A program made the translations under genes and the position numbers. Source: Paramecium pentaurelia (lineage: Eukaryota; Ciliophora; Oligohymenophorea; Peniculida; Parameciidae). Taken from it: DNA of 64,000 nucleotides. Shown in pieces: positions 10,884 through 22,589 of this stretch. Location: assembly GCA_905183005.1 (NCBI GenBank), contig CAJJDO010000139.1:187515-251514 (forward strand), in the 5' to 3' direction. Positions within the stretch are counted from its first letter, which is position 1. Each line of letters begins with the position of its first letter. A model generated the notes under the pieces. It ran no database searches. It had not been told where the DNA came from and saw only the letters and a list, made by a program, of their open reading frames with translations.

Positions 10884-11926
10884 TTAATATTATATTGTGT
10901 ATAAAATATGAAATATTAAATTTATTTTATATATGATTGTTCAATATAAGACATAATTCTCATATACTAAATTCTTTTTACCAGAATATAGAAATTAAAT
11001 CAAAAATGAATTAATTTAAATGATAATAATTTGATTAGTCTATTAAGCAATGAATTAAAGTAATTTGATATATCAATTTCATCTGAATAATATCATTTAA
11101 TCACTTAATACCCACACTTATTATTAATGGTTTGGATAAAATAAACAGAAGTACTCTAAAAATCAATCTAAATTTATGACTTAAAATTTACTTATGATAA
11201 AATATCTTGCTGTTTTATCTGATTCTATACCCTTCTTCTGGAAACAATATCATTTTTGAAATTATGAACTTGAAATTTCAAAATTATTGATCAAAAATTA
11301 AGTACTTATACATAAATCTACTCAAATTTATAAATCTTATTTGATCAATTTAATTATATAAGTAAATTAACACAGGATTTGAAGGACTGAAGATTTCCAT
11401 AAAAAATATCTTTTTTGATAAAACCAAAAAATATAAACAAAGCATAAGAAATAATAATATAGGTTATCCTTTTCAATATAAAGATAATATACAATTATTG
11501 ATTCTCGCACAAGGAGTGCAATAGATCACAGATCTGAAAGTAACGGTTAGTATCCGCAGGATCAAACTCTTTTTATTATTATTAGTTTCATAATTAATTA
11601 ATATTTGATAAATAAAATTTTTTTAAATTAAAAAAATACTTAAATGATTTTATGAATCTTGAAATCATTTAATTAATTATATTGAAACAAAAAATAAGAT
11701 ATATCAATAACCTACTATTTAATTATTATTCTGGGAAAAGAATTTTAAATTTAAGAATGTCATATAGAAACTTTAAATATATAAAATTAATGAATCACTA
11801 ACATTAGATTAGATATTTGATATTAGATCTCATAATGATAAATTTTGATGATATAATTAGAATTATAATCTTAAAATATTTAATGATCTTTGATTGTTTT
11901 ATAAAATTAATAAAAAATAATCAAAA
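10884..11926. other. Intergenic region containing an rRNA-like patch
   Basis: About 1 kb between convergent genes. Apart from the GC-rich patch at 11500-11573, listed separately, it is AT-rich with scattered open frames of no protein-like character. Confidence 0.5.
11500..11573 (-). other. GC-rich patch resembling the 5' end of a small-subunit rRNA
   Basis: On the minus strand this patch starts with AGAGTTTGATCCTG, the near-universal opening of bacterial and mitochondrial 16S-type rRNA. About 60 bases of much higher GC content than the surroundings follow, with potential stem segments (GCGGATACTAACCG; GCACTCC...). Beyond it the minus-strand sequence becomes AT-rich but includes AAAAGGATAACC. 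That vaguely recalls a 16S motif. It could be a nuclear copy of mitochondrial rRNA (NUMT) or an unrelated ncRNA. I did not find the rest of an rRNA, so it is not called as a gene. Confidence 0.35.
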
Positions 11927-13078
11927 TCAAATTTTTTCTGCAATAATTTGATCTAGAAGGTCTTTGTGTGTATCTATGGTATAAAATTCATCAATTTTCT
12001 TATCTGGCATAATTTATGAATATGTTTTAGTTTAAAATGTAGATACTAATTTTAGAAAGATTAATACTTTTTTCTTAAATATTTCTAATCCTTGATGAAA
12101 GCATACATTAATAATTTGACAACGTTTATAGATGCATTAATTTATATTATAAGGCTTCATCAACATCCATATTTGGTTATTTTTCATAATACTTTATCAT
12201 ATTATTGACAGTATTAGTCAACAGCTCTAATTATTCATATTATTGAAGAATTAATTGTTCTTAATATTTTTAGGGAACAGAAAATTATTAATTTATTCTA
12301 ATAGTTCCAGATAATTAATCATATGATTCTTTCATTGTTTATTAAGCTTTTTAATAATCATTACATTAAGCCTCTTCTTTTTTTAAAACTTCAAGTCCAT
12401 CTTCTGTAATTTTCTATACCAATCCAACAGTAGAAATATATTCATTTAGATTTTTAGACAAATCTTTTTAACCAGCTAATATTTATTCAGAAGTATCTAG
12501 AACAGATTTGGTATCCATTTGAAAGACTATTTGTGAAATTGGTTAGATTGTTTATTACCATTATTAATTTTAACCAGGTTGATTAGCAAAGCTTTTTTCT
12601 GTTTCACCAATCTTTAGAGTCAATGCATTATATTTTTCTTTAAAGGCATTTGAATCATTAATAAAAGCTTGAATTTAATTTTATTAAGGATATTATAGTC
12701 CATTTTACATTATACCTGGTTATTATTATTAAGGTGTGGTAGCAAATAAATTAGTTTATTATCCAAAACCAGGTTATGTATTTCCAAAAAGATTAGAAGT
12801 TGTTGGTTATTGTTAACCAAAGATACCCTAATTTTGAACTGGTTATCCCAATAATGGTGTTTAACCAAATCCACCTATTTATTATTATATTTAGAAATAC
12901 CTGTCATTGTTTAAGGTTAATTATTTGTTTATCCAAACAACATATTATTTTATTGTGTTGGTTATGTATTAGCAAAGAGGTTATTTTATTATGGTACAGC
13001 AGGTGTAGTAGAGAATATAGTATTTGTTTAAGGAGGTTTATTACCAAATAATCCTTATTATGGTCCATTTGTATTCAT
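11927..13078 (-). CDS. FG-repeat nucleoporin with C-terminal coiled coil
   Basis: A nuclear pore component of the central transport channel. The 367-residue protein (introns 12875-12900 and 12046-12067) begins with about 125 residues of Asn/Gln/Thr/Pro-rich sequence. These carry GLFG, LFG and FG repeats (GLFGNK, NLFANT, LFGQTN, GGFGQ, IFGQQQ, GFGQQ), which bind transport receptors. The remainder is helical and suited to coiled-coil assembly (for example EKYNALTLKIGETEKSF). This FG-plus-coiled-coil layout matches Nup54/Nup58/Nup62-class subunits; I cannot choose between them. The second intron is a 22-nt GTA...TAG that restores the C-terminal frame. Confidence 0.85.
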
Positions 13079-13147
13079 CTTATTAAAAACTTAATTATTA
13101 GTTTAAAAAATTTGAAAAATTATTTTAGTAAAAATAATGAATAACTC

Positions 13148-13749
13148 TCAATTTTATGGATAGTTTAAATATTATGAAAATTGAGGAACATATTTCTAAG
13201 GATAATGATGACCATAAGATAATAAGAGAATTTTATTTTGTACCCTCTCAAAATCATTCCAATTTAGAGGCATTTGTTTAAAGACTAATGATGTTAAACC
13301 ATTTCTATCAAATGAACCACTACAACTAGAAAATGTATCACCTAAAATAATTTGAATTAATATACCTTAATTTTCTATAAAGAATTAATCTCCCAAACAA
13401 GATGCTTTAAAATGCATAGATTAACCATTATATGTAAGAAATTATATTGATGTGATGTATGTTCCATCATAAGTACCACTTACTTACTATAAATCTAAAT
13501 AATAAAATTATATTTACAATCATCTTTTTCTATTATAAACTCTTCTTCCCAAACATAGAAATAAAACTTGCTTAGACTATTTACACAAAAGTTATGAAAT
13601 TTATAGATTTATCTTTATTCATAAAATATTCCTATTGCAACAATATTTTGTTTATTATATTAAATTTTGATTCTACTTATTTTATCTATCATTCCATCAT
13701 CAAAATCATCCCCTGAAGGTTTACCTACTTGTAAATATTTGCCTTCCAT
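13148..13749 (-). CDS. Jacalin-like lectin-fold protein
   Basis: A 184-residue protein with two introns (13495-13517 and 13342-13365). It shows a repeated beta-prism-like pattern: GKPSGDDFDDG near the start, SGTYDGTYITSIQFLTYNG in the middle, and GDTFSSCSGSF followed by GLTSLVFK. This resembles jacalin-related lectins, which bind carbohydrate. There is no signal peptide, so it would be cytosolic. Family assignment rests on the GxxD/F and LTSLxF pattern and is moderate; sugar-binding ability is not shown. Confidence 0.6.
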
Positions 13750-13796
13750 CTTTTAAAATCAATATTAATTTAATTATATATATAAATGATCAAAAG

Positions 13797-15287
13797 TCAA
13801 TTGATTTATTCCTATTTGATATCTGATTAAAAATTATTTTAAGGATCATATTGTTTATTCTATATTAATGATTGATCAAGATCACTAAATTTTTATTCAA
13901 TAGATGCCCATTAGGGTAAATTAAAATAAATAAGATCAGAAGTGATCCATTGACGTTTTAAATCTTCATCCTTATTCTTTAAACATTATTATAATATAGC
14001 TTATTATGATGCTGGAGATTTCCCTCTTTTTGGACTTTTTTTAATCATCTATTTTGATGTATTCAATTTTTATTAAACCTTTTTTTTCTTTTTTGGTAAT
14101 TATTCTTCATCACTTGAATTCTACATTTCCAATCTAGCCTTATATTTATGTTTATCACAAAAAAACTTAAATTGATTCTCTATCAACTTGCCTTATCATA
14201 ACATATTTTGCTTTACCTGTTTGTGAACTCTTCATTAGACAGGTAAAATGAAATGATTAAGGACACACTGCACAACAAATTGTTGCTCCTGATCTACTAC
14301 ATAAAAAACATCTCTAAAATAAATCATATTTCTTACAGTTTTTTTAGATTTCTCAACTTCTTCATCTATATTCTTTGGATCACATTATTCTATTCCATTA
14401 AAAAATACTAAATTCTAACTCCATAAACCACACATCTCATGTAATTAATATTTCTAATTTTAATTATTATTTGATGGTATTAATAAAAGAGGTCCTAAAT
14501 TTTAATCATTTCCTTCCAAACCACAAAATACACAATTTCCCTCATTTTAATTTGGATATATTAATTTCTAATATTAAAATTTCTATAATCTTCCAAATGT
14601 TATTAATGATTCTTTTATTTCTTATCTTTATTTCAATATTGGTTTAATTGTTTCTGTCTACTATTCAGATAAATTTTAATTTTAAGTTGTTGTAATCCTT
14701 TATTAATTATTTTCTTTTTATGTATTATTTTAATTTTATTATGTTTAAAATTATGTTGAGTTCTATGATTATAATTATTAGACTTGTAATTAAGAATGTG
14801 TTTAATGTTATCCTAAAATCAATTAACTTTGGTTATAAGAATTTTGAATTGATTAACCTGGATTTTTTGCTTATTTGAATAATGGATAATATTTTTGTTC
14901 TTATTATATAACTTTTTGAGGGACCTTTTATTCTATTTATTTGTTTATATTTTCTTATTGATTTAATTCCTCAATTACATATGTTTGAGGATTAGAGGGA
15001 ACCATTTCTTTCAAATCTCTTAATTATTTATCCACTTCCTTATGAAACTTATTAAAATATTCCAATATCTTCAATTAATTATATGATTATTTATCTAATT
15101 GTTTCATACTATTAGAGTCTTCAGTAATATTATTCAAATGATATCTTCGCTCCATTTTTTCTTATTATTTCCTTTTTAGATAATTTGTAAATTTTTGAAG
15201 TGTAGCTTTTGTTAATGCCAATAATTGATCAGCATCTGAAATAGCTTATTCAAACTCTTCAGCAGCTGATTCTAAATACAAATTCAT
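13797..15287 (-). CDS. Extended PHD (ePHD) zinc finger chromatin protein
   Basis: 480 residues. The first 90 residues are helical (SAAEEFEQAISDADQLL). A long Gln/Asn-rich linker follows, then an extended PHD finger with cysteine pairs in order: NCVFCGLEG, LHEMCGLWS, RCFLCSRSGATICCAVC, FHFTCL, and a late FFCDKHK. This arrangement is typical of Jade, BRPF, MLL and ATX proteins, which read or modify chromatin. A Lys-rich segment (PKKKKKV) could be a nuclear signal. Intron 14314-14336 (23 nt) is clear. The second joins CLMKSSQTG to the final zinc ligands and is either 14192-14216 (25 nt) or a longer version; both keep frame. Confidence 0.8.
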
Positions 15288-15793
15288 TAAAATATTTATA
15301 TTAATTTTTCAAAAAATAAACATGACTTTAAATTGAACTTATTAAATTTTAATGTAGTGTAATTTTTAATATGTTTCAAATTTTCTATCAACTATACATT
15401 CCTCATATGTTCATCTGATATTTTATTAAACAATATTTACATTATAAATACAATATTAATAACATCATTTATTTTTCTATATTTTTTCAAACCATTTTGT
15501 AGATTATATTCCTTTTTCTTAAATATTATCGTTTTAATCGATATATCTAATCATAATTAATTTTTTCAAGATGCAACTCTGCAGATTTAAATAAATAAAG
15601 TAAGTTTTTAGTATCATTAATCATATGATATCCATGTTTTCTAACTTATCAAAAAGATATACATTAGATAATGTATGTTAATTCATAATTCTAAGTATAA
15701 CTTGAATGTATTATTCATTAAATATCTAACGAATTAAAAATAATTTGTTAAGAAATATAACACAAATTTTATAAATACTATCATCAAAGGACT
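15288..15793. other. Intergenic spacer, nothing recognised
   Basis: About 500 bases between two minus-strand genes; AT-rich, with no protein-like or RNA-like signal. Confidence 0.5.
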
Positions 15794-16274
15794 TCATATC
15801 ATTTTAAATTCTTGATCTTAACCATTTTCTTAAAAATAACCAATAAATTCCTATGATGATACGATCCTACTTGAAAGAGTTGAAATAATTTTGTATTTTA
15901 AGAGTCTATTTTCCAATATTGAGGTATATCTGCAGTTTTTTGAATTTATATTCATTTTTTTTATGTTTTCTTTACGCATATGAAATATTATGGTCTTAGC
16001 AGTTGCGTATTTGATATTCAATTGTTTAGCAGCCTATTTAATACTTAATTCAGTATTATACATCTTTGATTTTAAACCCTTCCATGAATACCAACTAAGC
16101 AAGTTATTCCTTTGAATTAGATGGTACTTTAACGTAAGTTCGTTTATATTCTTAAAAGACACCTGGGCATAAATTATTTCGAGGTCTAAGTTCCTTTTTT
16201 ACCTACGATTTCTCAATTTCAGAACTAATATCATTTGAGTATTCCTTTTCATTAGGACAACTAAAAATGTTCAT
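15794..16274 (-). CDS. Helix-turn-helix protein (paralogue of the gene at 48551)
   Basis: A 150-residue protein with one intron (16034-16061, 28 nt). After a charged N-terminus comes a helical lead-in (SKEQLAQLVFMEGFKIKD). Then the HTH core reads AAKQLNIKYATAKTIIFHMRK. The gene at 48551 has the same arrangement, MKIKE then AAKILGIKYATAKTI, and its intron falls at the same codon. The motif resembles HTH domains of transposase-derived and homeodomain-like DNA-binding proteins. A DNA-binding role is inferred from the motif. No catalytic DDE domain is present, so it is not a transposase. Confidence 0.75.
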
Positions 16275-17884
16275 TATAAATAATAATTTTGATCCTATCA
16301 ACTTTAGTCTTGAATATAAAGAGATATTATGATGCGTCATAATTTATTAAATATTAGTACATTATATAAAATTCATGTAAAGGATTGTTATATATTAATA
16401 ATGGATTCACTATGTTGAAATTTAATTATTTAAAAATTATTAATCATTATCATATTTACAAATATATTAATAAAATTTATAGGAAAATACAGGTTATCAA
16501 ATAAAATTATAAATTAACATCAACAATTATTAAGCAAGAACCTTCATTATTTAATGATAAAAGGGATTTAATAACATAGATTGACTTGCCAAAGGAATAA
16601 TAATAACATTTCAATTCTCATCATTAAAAAATAAATTAATAATAATACAAATTATATATTTATTCTATAGATTTATTCAACACTGCAACTTATTCAATAA
16701 ACTAAGAATGTCCAATTTATTCCTTCTAATAACTTAATCTAATTGTAAATACAAATAAATTTTCTCATAAAAAGTTCAAAAGTTAAATGAAATAAGAATT
16801 TTAGTAATTTTTCATAAAAACTATTTTAAATAACAGTTTATGCTTACATTTTTAGATAATAAAGCTTAAAACTATTTTTGATTTAGATAATACATGATTG
16901 TTAATTTAATTATCTTTGGTTTGATATGACAGTATTCTTATATTTCCATAAGAAATTTAATGCATAGCATAGATAGATATTTTTTTTAATTCCTTTTTTA
17001 GAATGCCCTTCAAATAATTCAAGTAGGAAGAACAGAACCTCATTATTGAATAAACTTTATTAATAATGGAAATACATAAAGTTTTTATTGCTTAATATAA
17101 TGATTCATTCCTAATAACAAGATCATATTAATAACATCTTTTGTCATACCTTTATTTATGAATATTAGTGATATTTTATCTAATTTTTGTACCTTACCTT
17201 AAATAAAAAATAATTTAGCTGACTTAGCAAAAATTATAGATATTTATTTATTGAAATTAAATGTAAAAATGTAAAAATGCTAATGTTATATCAATATTAA
17301 GAATGAATGAACAGTAAAAATTTAGTTATTTTAAATGAAGAACTCTAATTTTCTTCATTAACTGATAGTTAAAGAGAAGTTCTTTCTCTAATTTAATACT
17401 CTTCTTGTTAAAAAATTAGTATTTTTAAATTAAAGTTTTAATTATGATTATAGTTTTGATTTTAAATGCTATACTAATATGAGTAATAATTTAAATTTTA
17501 TAGTGCAATAAATATTTAGTTTAATTTAACAATATTTATATATATAATTAAATTTATATAAATATAAGAACATATATATAAACAAGTGTGTAAAGAATTC
17601 AATAATATTAAAACAAATTAAAATAGATTTATTTTTAATTATATTGATATAAATTTAATATGGATAGATGAAATTTGTATAAAATTAATGATTTTTTTGA
17701 TAAAATTAAAAATACAATGATTTTCTTAGATTTATTTAATGATTTTGTAAGTAATTGATAATGAATGAAAGAATAAAATTTGAATAATTAATTTTATAAG
17801 AGTAGAATGAGAGTTACATATTTGAGAATAGAAATATAAAAATAATAATAATATAAATCAATTTAGTTGAAGAAACAAATTATA
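16275..17884. other. Long AT-rich intergenic region
   Basis: About 1.6 kb between divergent genes, unusually long for this compact genome. Several open frames cross 16980-17300, but they lack codon-use or family signal and shift frame without suitable introns. They may be chance frames or very old remnants. No tRNA or other RNA gene seen. Confidence 0.4.
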
Positions 17885-19215
17885 ATGAATACGGATTAGC
17901 TCTGTTTTACTTGTATTAGACCACATACTTTTTTTTCTAAAACATATTACTTGAAAGTGATGGAAGATGAAGTTTGTATATCAGCTGTAATCTTTTGATT
18001 CTAATATATTCAGTTTAACAATTATTAGAATCCAAAATATCAAATAGAACTTAAATTAACGACATAAATTTTATGGAAAATGGGAAAGCAATCATTAAAA
18101 GCATTTGGAATAATTTACCAGAATAAAATTAAATATTTTGAAGCATAATAGATACATCTCGAATCCTTAAAAATAGCTCTTGGTGGTAAAGTGATTTATA
18201 GGAACATGGCATCATTTTATTAACCAGTTGAATTTATAGGAGAAGGATTGTCAGCAAAAGTAATTAATTTATTAATTAAGGTATTCTAAAGTATTGATAA
18301 GAAGAGTAAAAAAGAAGTCGCTGTGAAAATGATAAAATAAGAGTTTGGAAGAGAAGATCAAGCCTTGGTAAGTAAACTAAATTGATATATATTTTAGGAT
18401 ATAGTCAAAACTGAAGTGTCAATACTAATGTCATTAAACCATGAAAACATTATAAAAGTACTTGAAGTTTATGAGAATGATCAAACTTTTTGGATAGTTT
18501 AAGAATTTGTTGCAGGAACTCCATTAAGCGAGATTTTAAAACAAAAACTTCCAACCAATTAAATAAAGGCAATTATGATTGTATGATTAAATAAAATAAA
18601 GATAGGGATTATTAAAAACAATTAGCTATTTACAATCTAAGAAAATTGTACATAGAGATATTAAACCAGAGAATATTATTATATAGAAAGATAATTCTAT
18701 AAAAGTGATAGATTTTGGATTTGCTGCAAATCTTAAGTTTGGATCAGTTAGTAGTGTGTGTGGTACTCCAGGATATTATGCTCCAGAAGTATTGAGATAA
18801 AAGGAATCGAGTTTTAATTCAGATATGTTTAGTGTTGGAGTTGTTTTATTTAATTTGTAAAGTATTGTAAATAACTATTAGAATAACTAATCAACCAATG
18901 TTAAAATCAAAAATGTATAATGCATAAAAATTTGTAGCTGATGAAGAAGCAGCAGATCTTTTGAAGAAAATGTTAGAAGTGGATCCAAACAAAAGAATAA
19001 CTGCTGCACAAGCTTTAGATCATCCTTATTTAAAAGATAAAATGGAGAAAACAAATTATGAGAAATAGGATAGTTAATTCCCATCAGAAAATCTAATTTT
19101 ACTATAATAGCAGTAGTTAAATAATCAATAATAATATCAGCAAAAGAAAAGCAATTAAAGCTTAGATGCTAAAACAAATAAGTCTCTCAGAACTACAAAT
19201 ATTATTGACTAATGA
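17885..19215 (+). CDS. Serine/threonine protein kinase (CAMK-like)
   Basis: A 400-residue kinase with five introns (17987-18013, 18260-18280, 18368-18397, 18581-18605, 18857-18881). The N-terminal ~110 residues precede the kinase and could be a PH-like lipid-binding region (weak). The kinase domain has the glycine loop GEGLSAKVF, the lysine motif VAVKM, the catalytic loop HRDIKPEN, DFG (IDFGFA), and GTPGYYAPE. The C-lobe ends in DPNKRITAAQALDHPYL. All catalytic residues are present, so it should be active. A Gln-rich tail follows. The short C-lobe region before NQPML is compact but readable. Substrate unknown; subgroup inferred only from the C-lobe pattern. Confidence 0.9.
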
Positions 19216-19312
19216 ATTTTTCATTTATCATTTCTACTATTTCTTTGCCCTATTTTATCTTATGTAATAATATTTAGTTTAAATTATTCTCTTTAATTTA
19301 ATTATTAGATAT

Positions 19313-20094
19313 ATGGATATTCTTATTTGTTCATCGTCTCTTTATAATGCTTAACAATCTAATTCATCTATCAGAATCTAAACTTTAAGAACTAATCTAA
19401 GATCTAATAGTTTACATTTAAGAAATATCAAAGGGATTATTAAAGATTGTTAGAAAACCCACACTAGAAGAAAAAGCTGTTATTGCACTGAGTGTGGATG
19501 CTTGGGAAAGTTCTAATTCGAAAATATGAACACAAGAAAGGAATTATGCAACAATTAGAAAGGATAAGTTGGTAATACAGAAAGTACCCTAACTTTAACG
19601 CTAACAAGTATAAACTTACTCTTATATCTAAAGAATAAGAAGTTTTTTTTTAAAGAAAGAGAACTACAAAAAAAACAGATAGGATAAAAACGATTATTGA
19701 AAGCAGCACTACTGGTGATAAAATAGATGAATAGAAGACATAGTATTTTAATTTCAATTTGCAGTCTAAATCTTCTCTTCTCTATAATATCATTGGAAAA
19801 AGAGAATAATAGATTAAATAAATTAATAAAATCAGTAGACCTTAATGTTTGAATAAATTGGAATAGAGAATGAGATGTCTGATTCCAATGACTCAAAAGC
19901 ATATTCAATTACCAATTCTTACTCAATGCTGTTGTAGTAGAATCAAAACTGAAAATCAAAGTTACCATAACTAACCATAGAGTCCATCAAATAGAACAAT
20001 CAGCAAATCAAATTATAAGAATTCGCCTTATTACTAAACTTATGGATCGATATTAACTCCTTAAGTCAAATTTAGAAATAATCGGAAAAAATGA
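19313..20094 (+). CDS. Ser/Asn-rich protein of unknown function
   Basis: The 3' part is convincing: a basic Ser/Asn/Gln-rich frame from about 19510 to TGA 20092-20094 (for example SPSNRTISKSNYKNSP). The 5' part begins MDILICSSSLYNAQQS in another frame. A 32-nt GTT...AAG intron (19479-19510) joins them to 249 residues in frame, but this is an atypical intron for this genome, so the N-terminal half is uncertain. No domain recognised. Confidence 0.5.
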
Positions 20095-20325
20095 ACTTAC
20101 AATCATCCATCATTGATTAAATTTTGATCAAATTTTTATTAATATTAAATTATGAAGTTTATTCTAAATAGATTGTTTAAAATGAAAACAAAAGATCAAA
20201 GCAACTTAAATTTAATTTCAAGAGTATTTAAATTTACTATTTCTGATAATTAATACTTGTTATAATTCCATTTATCCAAAATCAAAATAATACAATCTAT
20301 ATTAAAGAACAATATAGTAAATGTA

Positions 20326-21132
20326 TCAACAACAAGAGTAATATTTGTTATCAAATATATTGCATTAATCTTTAATTTAATTTTTTGAGGGAGGTATCCA
20401 ATCAGATTGAATACTATTATGAAAAAATGTTAATTTGATATTTTCTATGATACCATAATTGTAAGGATGATAGTACTTTGGATAAACATTGAGATATGAA
20501 ATCTTATCTCTTTTGGTGTGTTCCCAAGTAGTTTTACCAGTCAATATTAACATAGTGTGATATAATAGTAACACCCCTGTAAATATTCCAAACCCAAAAG
20601 ATGTTGCTGCAATTAGCAAAATAAAAAAATATTAATATTAGAATTAATCATTTCCAAATTCTTCATCATAAGTGGAATAGTAAACAAATTGTTTATTAAA
20701 TTAAAATAATCCATCAAAACAAAGTGAACATTAAAAGAACAAAAATAACCAATACATTCTATGATTCAATTCACCTACACATCCCCCAATCCAAAAACAA
20801 TGATGATCATATTTGGGTATACATTTCTAACATTTAATACAGTGTTTTGTTCTGTAAGGTTAAATAATTTTACATTCTTAACATTCATTTCTATCAGGTA
20901 TCTGAGATTCAAATTAGTCATTATCTCCTCTAAAACTAGAAAATGATAATTCAGATAATTCTTTATCTTCTTACACAATAATTGGCTCACCTGCCGAATC
21001 ACTACATTAAAGATAAAAATATCCTGCAGCAAATGTCTCAATGAGTAATCTAATTACAATAAATATAGTTAATTCATTTTCAAATATTATAAGTGTAAGC
21101 ATTCCTATTACCTCTGTTGAAAACAGAAACCA
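20326..21132 (-). CDS. DHHC-type protein S-palmitoyltransferase
   Basis: Attaches palmitate to cysteines of membrane proteins. The intronless 268-residue protein has an N-terminal hydrophobic region (residues 10-40). The cysteine-rich domain follows: NECQECKIIQPYRTKHC and then KCIPKYDHHCFWIGGCVG, containing the DHHC catalytic motif. Further membrane segments follow (MYWLFLFF; FFILLIAATSFGFGIFTGVLLLYH). The conserved TTWE motif (GKTTWEHTKRDK) and the aromatic NxxNxG-like region (YNYGIIENIK) come next. Length is short for the family, which usually has four membrane segments. The start at 21132 is the first ATG in this frame downstream of the divergent Tim22 gene. Confidence 0.9.
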
Positions 21133-21196
21133 TTTGCTTTAATTCCCTAAATTATATACTTATAATGGTATTGCCATATAATTTAATTATTAAATA

Positions 21197-21684
21197 ATGG
21201 CATAAGAACCTAATCCATTTAGTAATTATATACAAATATTATTAAGAGCATGTGACATTTATGGACACAAACTGTGCAGCAAAAGCAGGAATGGTCACTG
21301 TAGCTGGAGGTGCAATGGGTTTTTTAATGGCTTTATTTATGAATGCAGTAGAAATGAGAGACATGGATTATGGTAGAACAAAATAATCAACAAGATATGT
21401 TTTGAGAGTATATAATTATTCCAAATTAGAGAGATATAAACAAAATGTTTGGAATGGCAAAAGGTTTTGCTATTTTTGGTGCTTTTTATTCTATATTTGA
21501 ATGTTAATTAGAAAAATTAAGAATTAGAGATGATGCTACAAATTCATTTCTTTCTTGCATGTTTTCATCTATGGTACTAGCTGCTGAATCAGTTGGATGG
21601 AAGGGCTTAATGATGTCAGGATTAGGAGGAGGTATGTTTGGAGGGGTTATGTATTATGTTTAGATTAAGTTTATGAATCACTGA
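21197..21684 (+). CDS. Tim22-type mitochondrial inner-membrane translocase subunit
   Basis: A Tim17/22/23-family protein that inserts carrier proteins into the mitochondrial inner membrane. The 146-residue protein uses introns 21222-21246 (25 nt) and 21408-21429 (22 nt). It shows the first conserved segment with its cysteine (TNCAAKAGMVTVAGGAMGF) and the central motif MAKGFAIFGAFYSIFECQLE. A glycine-rich last helix (GLMMSGLGGGMFGGVMYY) follows. The Tim22 assignment over Tim17/23 rests on the Cys-Lys-Ala pattern and short length. It is divergent with the DHHC gene, with 64 bases between their starts. Confidence 0.85.
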
Positions 21685-21749
21685 TATATTTTATTATTAT
21701 AATAAAAAAATAATTTCAATTCTTAAAAAAAAATAAAGAATGGCAATAA

Positions 21750-22324
21750 GAATTTCAAGACATAGATGATTAAGTAGTTCTAGAAAAAGTTGAATTGCTA
21801 CATTCAGAAGATGAAGAATAACAAGTTTAACAAGAATAATAATTAGAGTAAACAAAGTAGAATGAAGGAAGTGAGATTGATATTGTAGAAGAAAAAAAAG
21901 TGATAAATGAATAATCTAATGAGAAATTTAAAAAAATTGAATGGTTAGACTCTGATATTGAAGGAATTGATGAAATAGATGATGAAGAAGAAGTAATTGA
22001 AGAGATGTTAATGAAATTGATCATGATTATAAAACTATTTTTGTATAAGCACTCAAAATAAGTGATAAAGAGATTGCTGATTTCTTTTCATAATATGGAA
22101 CAATTGTGTCAATTGAAATTCCTCGAAATGAAGGATCTTAATTTACTAAGAGAAGAGCATTTATTGAATATAGTACAGTTAGTGAAGCTTAGAGTACTAT
22201 TATGCTTGATTTAGAATTAAAAGGATGTTCTCTTAGAATGAGGATTGGGATTTAAGAATAAGAGGATAATCATAATAAAAAAATTAGTAATAATAGGAGT
22301 AGGAGTAGAAGTTAATCAAAATGA
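21750..22324 (+). pseudogene. RRM-domain RNA-binding protein gene with broken frame
   Basis: The 3' part encodes a clear RNA recognition motif: KTIFVQALKI (RNP2), then FFSQYGTIVSIEIP and RRAFIEYSTVSEAQ (RNP1-like). A Ser/Arg-containing tail ends at TGA 22322-22324. The upstream ~230 bases encode an acidic leader (DDQVVLEKVELLHSEDEE, then SDIEGIDEIDDEEEVIEE) in a different frame. No GT...AG intron joins the two at about 21998-22010, and the acidic frame has no ATG. It is therefore either a recent pseudogene or contains sequencing errors. If intact it would be an SR-like splicing factor. Confidence 0.6.
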
Positions 22325-22406
22325 AATAAACAGAATGATTAATTTATACAATTTATATATTTCTTTAATTAATAGAGTATCATATAAATTTTTTAATTAA
22401 AAAATC

Positions 22407-22589
22407 ATGGACTTTTTAGGAATCAAAAACAATAAATTCGTTAAGAATAAAGAACTTTGTAAATAATAAGAGGAATTGTGCATGAAAGATGATTATCAAT
22501 TATAATTAGATAATGACACTCATATTATTGTTCCAGAATCTCCAAATTTTAAATTCATTTAAACGATAAAAAGAAAAAGAAATCGATGA
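22407..22589 (+). CDS. Short charged ORF, possibly first exon of a degraded gene
   Basis: A 60-residue frame (MDFLGIKNNKFVKNKELC...) with plausible composition ends at TGA 22587-22589. Weak protein-like fragments continue to about 22900 in other frames without a consistent intron model. No family recognised. Confidence 0.3.

Noticed and set aside
12800..13051. Plus-strand frame with repeated GYP/PQ-like phrases
   Set aside because: It is the antisense of the FG-repeat region of the nucleoporin; the repeats are shadows of the FG repeats.
15794..16274. HTH gene as a Tc1/mariner transposase
   Set aside because: The HTH core is suggestive, but the protein is only 150 residues with no DDE catalytic motif and no terminal inverted repeats were seen.
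16980..17300. Long plus-strand open frames in the spacer before the kinase
   Set aside because: With TGA as the only stop, AT-rich DNA gives long chance frames. These show no homology, poor composition and no consistent start or introns.
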